From Hylemonella sp. UBA6679 (lineage in GTDB: Bacteria; Pseudomonadota; Gammaproteobacteria; Burkholderiales; Burkholderiaceae_C), in NCBI GenBank assembly GCA_002454975.1, contig DKJZ01000109.1:1-64000 (forward strand): a stretch of DNA of 64,000 nucleotides, read 5' to 3'. The notes below the pieces were generated by a model. That model was not told the origin of the DNA. It saw nothing but the letters and a program-made list of their open reading frames with translations, and made no database searches. Positions 61,954 to 64,000 of the stretch are shown piece after piece. Numbering within the stretch: position 1 is the stretch's first letter; each line of letters starts with the position of its first letter. The position numbers and the translations under genes were made by a program.

Positions 61954-62223
61954 TCAGGTGAACAGGCCCGGAATCCGCTGGAAGATGGCACGTGTGTAAT
62001 CCACCATGGTGGTGAGCTGCCAGCCCCCAGCAATTGCCAGTGTGATGGCCAGTGCAGCAAGTTTAGGAATGAAGCTCAGCGTGGCTTCATTGATAGAGGT
62101 GGCCGCTTGAAGCACACCAATGACCAAGCCCACAAAAAGGGCCACGCCCAGCAAGGGCGCCGAAATCAGCACCGTCATCCACAAGGCCTGTCGGCCTAAA
62201 TCCACAACAGCAGCGGTGTCCAT
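61954..62223 (-). CDS. fliQ: Flagellar export gate protein FliQ
   Basis: FliQ is the small two-helix export-gate protein. From ATG 62223 it has the standard 89 residues (MDTAAVVDLGRQALWMTVLISAP, ending YTRAIFQRIPGLFT). AAGGA before this ATG decides the start against a longer frame. It starts 22 bases after the fliP stop. Confidence 0.95.
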   Translation of the reverse strand: MDTAAVVDLGRQALWMTVLISAPLLGVALFVGLVIGVLQAATSINEATLSFIPKLAALAITLAIAGGWQLTTMVDYTRAIFQRIPGLFT

Positions 62224-62245
62224 GGTGTCCTTTGTTTGGGTGAAT

Positions 62246-62992
62246 TCAAACCACAAAGCTCGCGGCGAGAGATCCGAGAATCAGACTCCAACCATCGACC
62301 AGCACAAAGAGCATGAGCTTGAAGGGCATAGAGATCATCATGGGCGAGAGCATCATCATGCCCATTGACATCAACACGCTCGAGACAATCAGATCAATCA
62401 CCACAAATGGGATGTAGATCAGAAAGCCAATGGTGAATGCGCTCTTGAGTTCAGAGGTGATGAAAGCCGGTACCAGGGTCGCAAACGGTACTTCAGCCGC
62501 GCTGGCGACATCGGGGCGGCGCGCCATTTGCATGAACAGCGCGATGTCATCTTCCCGGGTTTGTTTGAGCATGAAGCCGCGCAGCGGCTCTTCGGCAGCC
62601 GCCAGGGCTTTGTCAAAAGCCATGGTGTTGTTCATGTATGGAGCAATTGCCCCAACATAAAGGTCTTGCAAGACCGGCGACATGATGAACAGTGTGAGAA
62701 ACAAGGCCAGACCCACCAGCACAGTGTTGGGCGGGGTTTGGCCGGTGCCCAAGGCTTGACGCAAGATGGACAGCACGATGATGATGCGCACGAACGAGGT
62801 CATCATGAGCAAAAAAGACGGCAGCAGTGTGAGCGAAGTCATCAGCGCCAGAACCTGCAAGGTCAGGCTGTACTGCGTACCCTTGGCGCCACCACTCACA
62901 TTCACCATGGGAATGCCCTGGGCCTGAGCCAAGAAGGGTAAGCCCATGAGGGCCATGCTGGCCAACAGGACCAAGCAAGATTTAAGCTTCAT
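62246..62992 (-). CDS. fliP: Flagellar export gate protein FliP
   Basis: FliP is the main ring protein of the export gate. The product of about 248 residues starts with a signal peptide (MKLKSCLVLLASMALMGLPFLAQA). It then shows FliP motifs: TSFVRIIIVLSILRQALGTGQTPPN, AFITSELKSAF and IPFVVIDLIVSSVLMSMGMMMLSP. The ATG at 62992 lies inside the last codons of fliO (11-base overlap). Confidence 0.95.
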   Translation of the reverse strand: MKLKSCLVLLASMALMGLPFLAQAQGIPMVNVSGGAKGTQYSLTLQVLALMTSLTLLPSFLLMMTSFVRIIIVLSILRQALGTGQTPPNTVLVGLALFLTLFIMSPVLQDLYVGAIAPYMNNTMAFDKALAAAEEPLRGFMLKQTREDDIALFMQMARRPDVASAAEVPFATLVPAFITSELKSAFTIGFLIYIPFVVIDLIVSSVLMSMGMMMLSPMMISMPFKLMLFVLVDGWSLILGSLAASFVV

Positions 62993-63320
62993 GAGTGGCA
63001 CCCACGCGATCTTGCAAATCAACAAGGGCCTGGTGATCAGGCGTCACCGTTTGACCGTCGGACCACTGCGCCAGTGCTGTGATGTGTGTCGGGCTCACAC
63101 CTACCAACACCTCATGTCCACCCACCCTCACCAGGGCGAGTTTGTGGCGGGTATTGAGGCTCAAACTTTCCACCACCTGCAAGCGACGCGCGCCAACTTG
63201 GCTCACCATCTTGGCCTGCATGCGTTTGAGGACCCACAACAAAACTGCCATCACGATGAGGACCAGCGCCATGCTGCCGATCATGCGGAACAAGTCCGCG
63301 CCTGAAAAACCTGGAGGCAT
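62982..63320 (-). CDS. fliO: Flagellar export assembly factor FliO
   Basis: FliO helps FliP assemble. The 112-residue protein has one membrane segment (residues 12-33, RMIGSMALVLIVMAVLLWVLKRM) and the cytoplasmic FliO pattern (RRLQVVESLSLNTRHKLALVRVGGHEVLVGVSP). It lies between fliN and fliP. Confidence 0.93.
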   Translation of the reverse strand: MPPGFSGADLFRMIGSMALVLIVMAVLLWVLKRMQAKMVSQVGARRLQVVESLSLNTRHKLALVRVGGHEVLVGVSPTHITALAQWSDGQTVTPDHQALVDLQDRVGATHEA

Positions 63321-63328
63321 GTTGTTAC

Positions 63329-63634
63329 TCAGAGATTTTTCATGCGCTCGGAAGCAGGCGCCACGCGGGTCAGGCGGACGCCGTAACGGTCATTGACCAG
63401 CACGATTTCACCCTGCGCCACCACGGTGTTGTTGACCAGCAGGTCCAGCGGTTCGCCGGCAATGCGATCGAGCTCCACCACACTGCCTTGGGTCAGTCGC
63501 ATGAGGTCGCGGATTTTGATCATGGCGCGTCCCACCTCGATGGACAAAGTCACCGAAATGTTTTGCAAGACCTCGGGGTTGATCTGGCGCTGGTTGTTGG
63601 CCGATTCGGCCTGGTCGATGGATGTGTCAGTCAT
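63329..63634 (-). CDS. fliN: Flagellar motor switch protein FliN
   Basis: FliN forms the lower C ring with FliM. The product of about 101 residues has the SpoA-type core (LSIEVGRAMIKIRDLMRLTQGSVVELDRIAGEPLDLLVN ... VAQGEIVLVNDRYGVRLTRV). The ATG at 63634 is chosen, since the longer frame would run into fliM. It follows fliM by 13 bases. Confidence 0.95.
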   Translation of the reverse strand: MTDTSIDQAESANNQRQINPEVLQNISVTLSIEVGRAMIKIRDLMRLTQGSVVELDRIAGEPLDLLVNNTVVAQGEIVLVNDRYGVRLTRVAPASERMKNL

Positions 63635-63647
63635 GATGTTGTGTGGG

Positions 63648-64000
63648 TTATTGCAAGTCAGGAATACAAGCGCGTTCAATTTGTACAGCGGTCTGGGCAC
63701 CTAAGCTGCCCACTTGCACATCAAACGCAGGCAAGCCATTGACCATGAGGCGCGCCAGTTCGGGTTTTTTGAAGAACAGGACATCACCTTCCTGCATGGC
63801 TTCAATCTGGCCAATCGAGCTGTCGATCGCACCCAGGATCACACGCAGCTCCAGGCTAGCGCTGTCAACAGCAACGGAAAGCTCCTCGGACCATTGCTTG
63901 TCGGACTCTTCGTTGCCATCGCCCGTCTGTACGCGACTTCGCAACAGCTCACGGATAGGTTTGAGCGATGCGTAAGGGTGGACCAGGTCAATGAAGCCCC
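63648..64000 (-). CDS. fliM: Flagellar motor switch protein FliM, C-terminal part (5' end outside window)
   Basis: This is the last 116 or so residues of FliM, the C-ring protein that binds CheY-P. The frame is open to the window edge and reads GFIDLVHPYASLKPIRELLRS, then the SpoA-type end (ESSIGQ-like segment, GDVLFFKKPELARLMVNGLPAF), ending IPDLQ. It is the upstream gene of the fliMNOPQR-flhB run. Confidence 0.93.
   Translation of the reverse strand, partial: GFIDLVHPYASLKPIRELLRSRVQTGDGNEESDKQWSEELSVAVDSASLELRVILGAIDSSIGQIEAMQEGDVLFFKKPELARLMVNGLPAFDVQVGSLGAQTAVQIERACIPDLQ

Overview
The window reads as a chromosome segment of a motile betaproteobacterium, most likely Burkholderiales and probably Comamonadaceae. 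This is inferred from the GC-rich coding style, the iscRSUA-hscBA-fdx operon, and flagellar proteins of the polar-flagellum FleQ/FlrC type. No 16S gene is present, so the family is an inference.

Layout. 1-7219 is housekeeping: the end of uvrB, a complete isc iron-sulfur operon followed closely by dnaQ, and tRNA-Val(CAC). 7220-22190 is an accessory stretch: two convergent giant repeat proteins (2116 and 1442 residues), a small membrane protein, a FemAB-like transferase, an alpha-carbonic anhydrase on a membrane stalk, a lipoprotein and a surface-adhesin-E-like protein. 22191-64000 is one large flagellar locus: flrC-fliEFGHIJ; a TPR protein with flagellin 1; fliB; flagellin 2, flaG, fliD; flgBCDEFGHIJKL; a LysM transglycosylase; flgAMN; fhlB, fliK, a LysM protein, flgT and flgP; a FleQ-like regulator; and fliMNOPQR-flhB, which continues into three unnamed membrane or coiled-coil genes. 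flhA, flhF, fliA, fliS, fliL, mot and che genes are not in the window.

Regulation can be read from the DNA. A sigma-70-like promoter precedes the FleQ-like gene. Upstream of the flrC-fliE operon is a sigma-54 promoter plus a dyad (GTCAATTTATTGAC) that matches, on the other strand, the FleQ-box consensus I remember from Pseudomonas. The flgB promoter, and the divergent promoters for the TPR-flagellin operon and fliB, are sigma-54 sites flanked by clusters of CGGCAA half-sites that I propose bind FlrC. A third motif, TYAAGTWW-N11-KYCGAATC with a constant 11-base spacer, precedes flgM, flagellin 2, flaG, flgP, both giant repeat-protein genes and, more weakly, the carbonic anhydrase. I interpret it as the local FliA (sigma-28) promoter.

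The most interesting inference is that the two giant surface-type repeat proteins belong to the late flagellar regulon. They have no recognisable Sec signal, no RTX repeats and no secretion genes nearby. Other points are a FleQ-like regulator without its N-terminal domain, a FlrC-like regulator with a degenerate receiver and no partner kinase, a flagellin lysine methylase (FliB) with its own sigma-54 promoter, a FlgJ without hydrolase domain beside a LysM transglycosylase that lacks a signal peptide, oversized FlgE and FlgK, and the uncharacterised trio after flhB.
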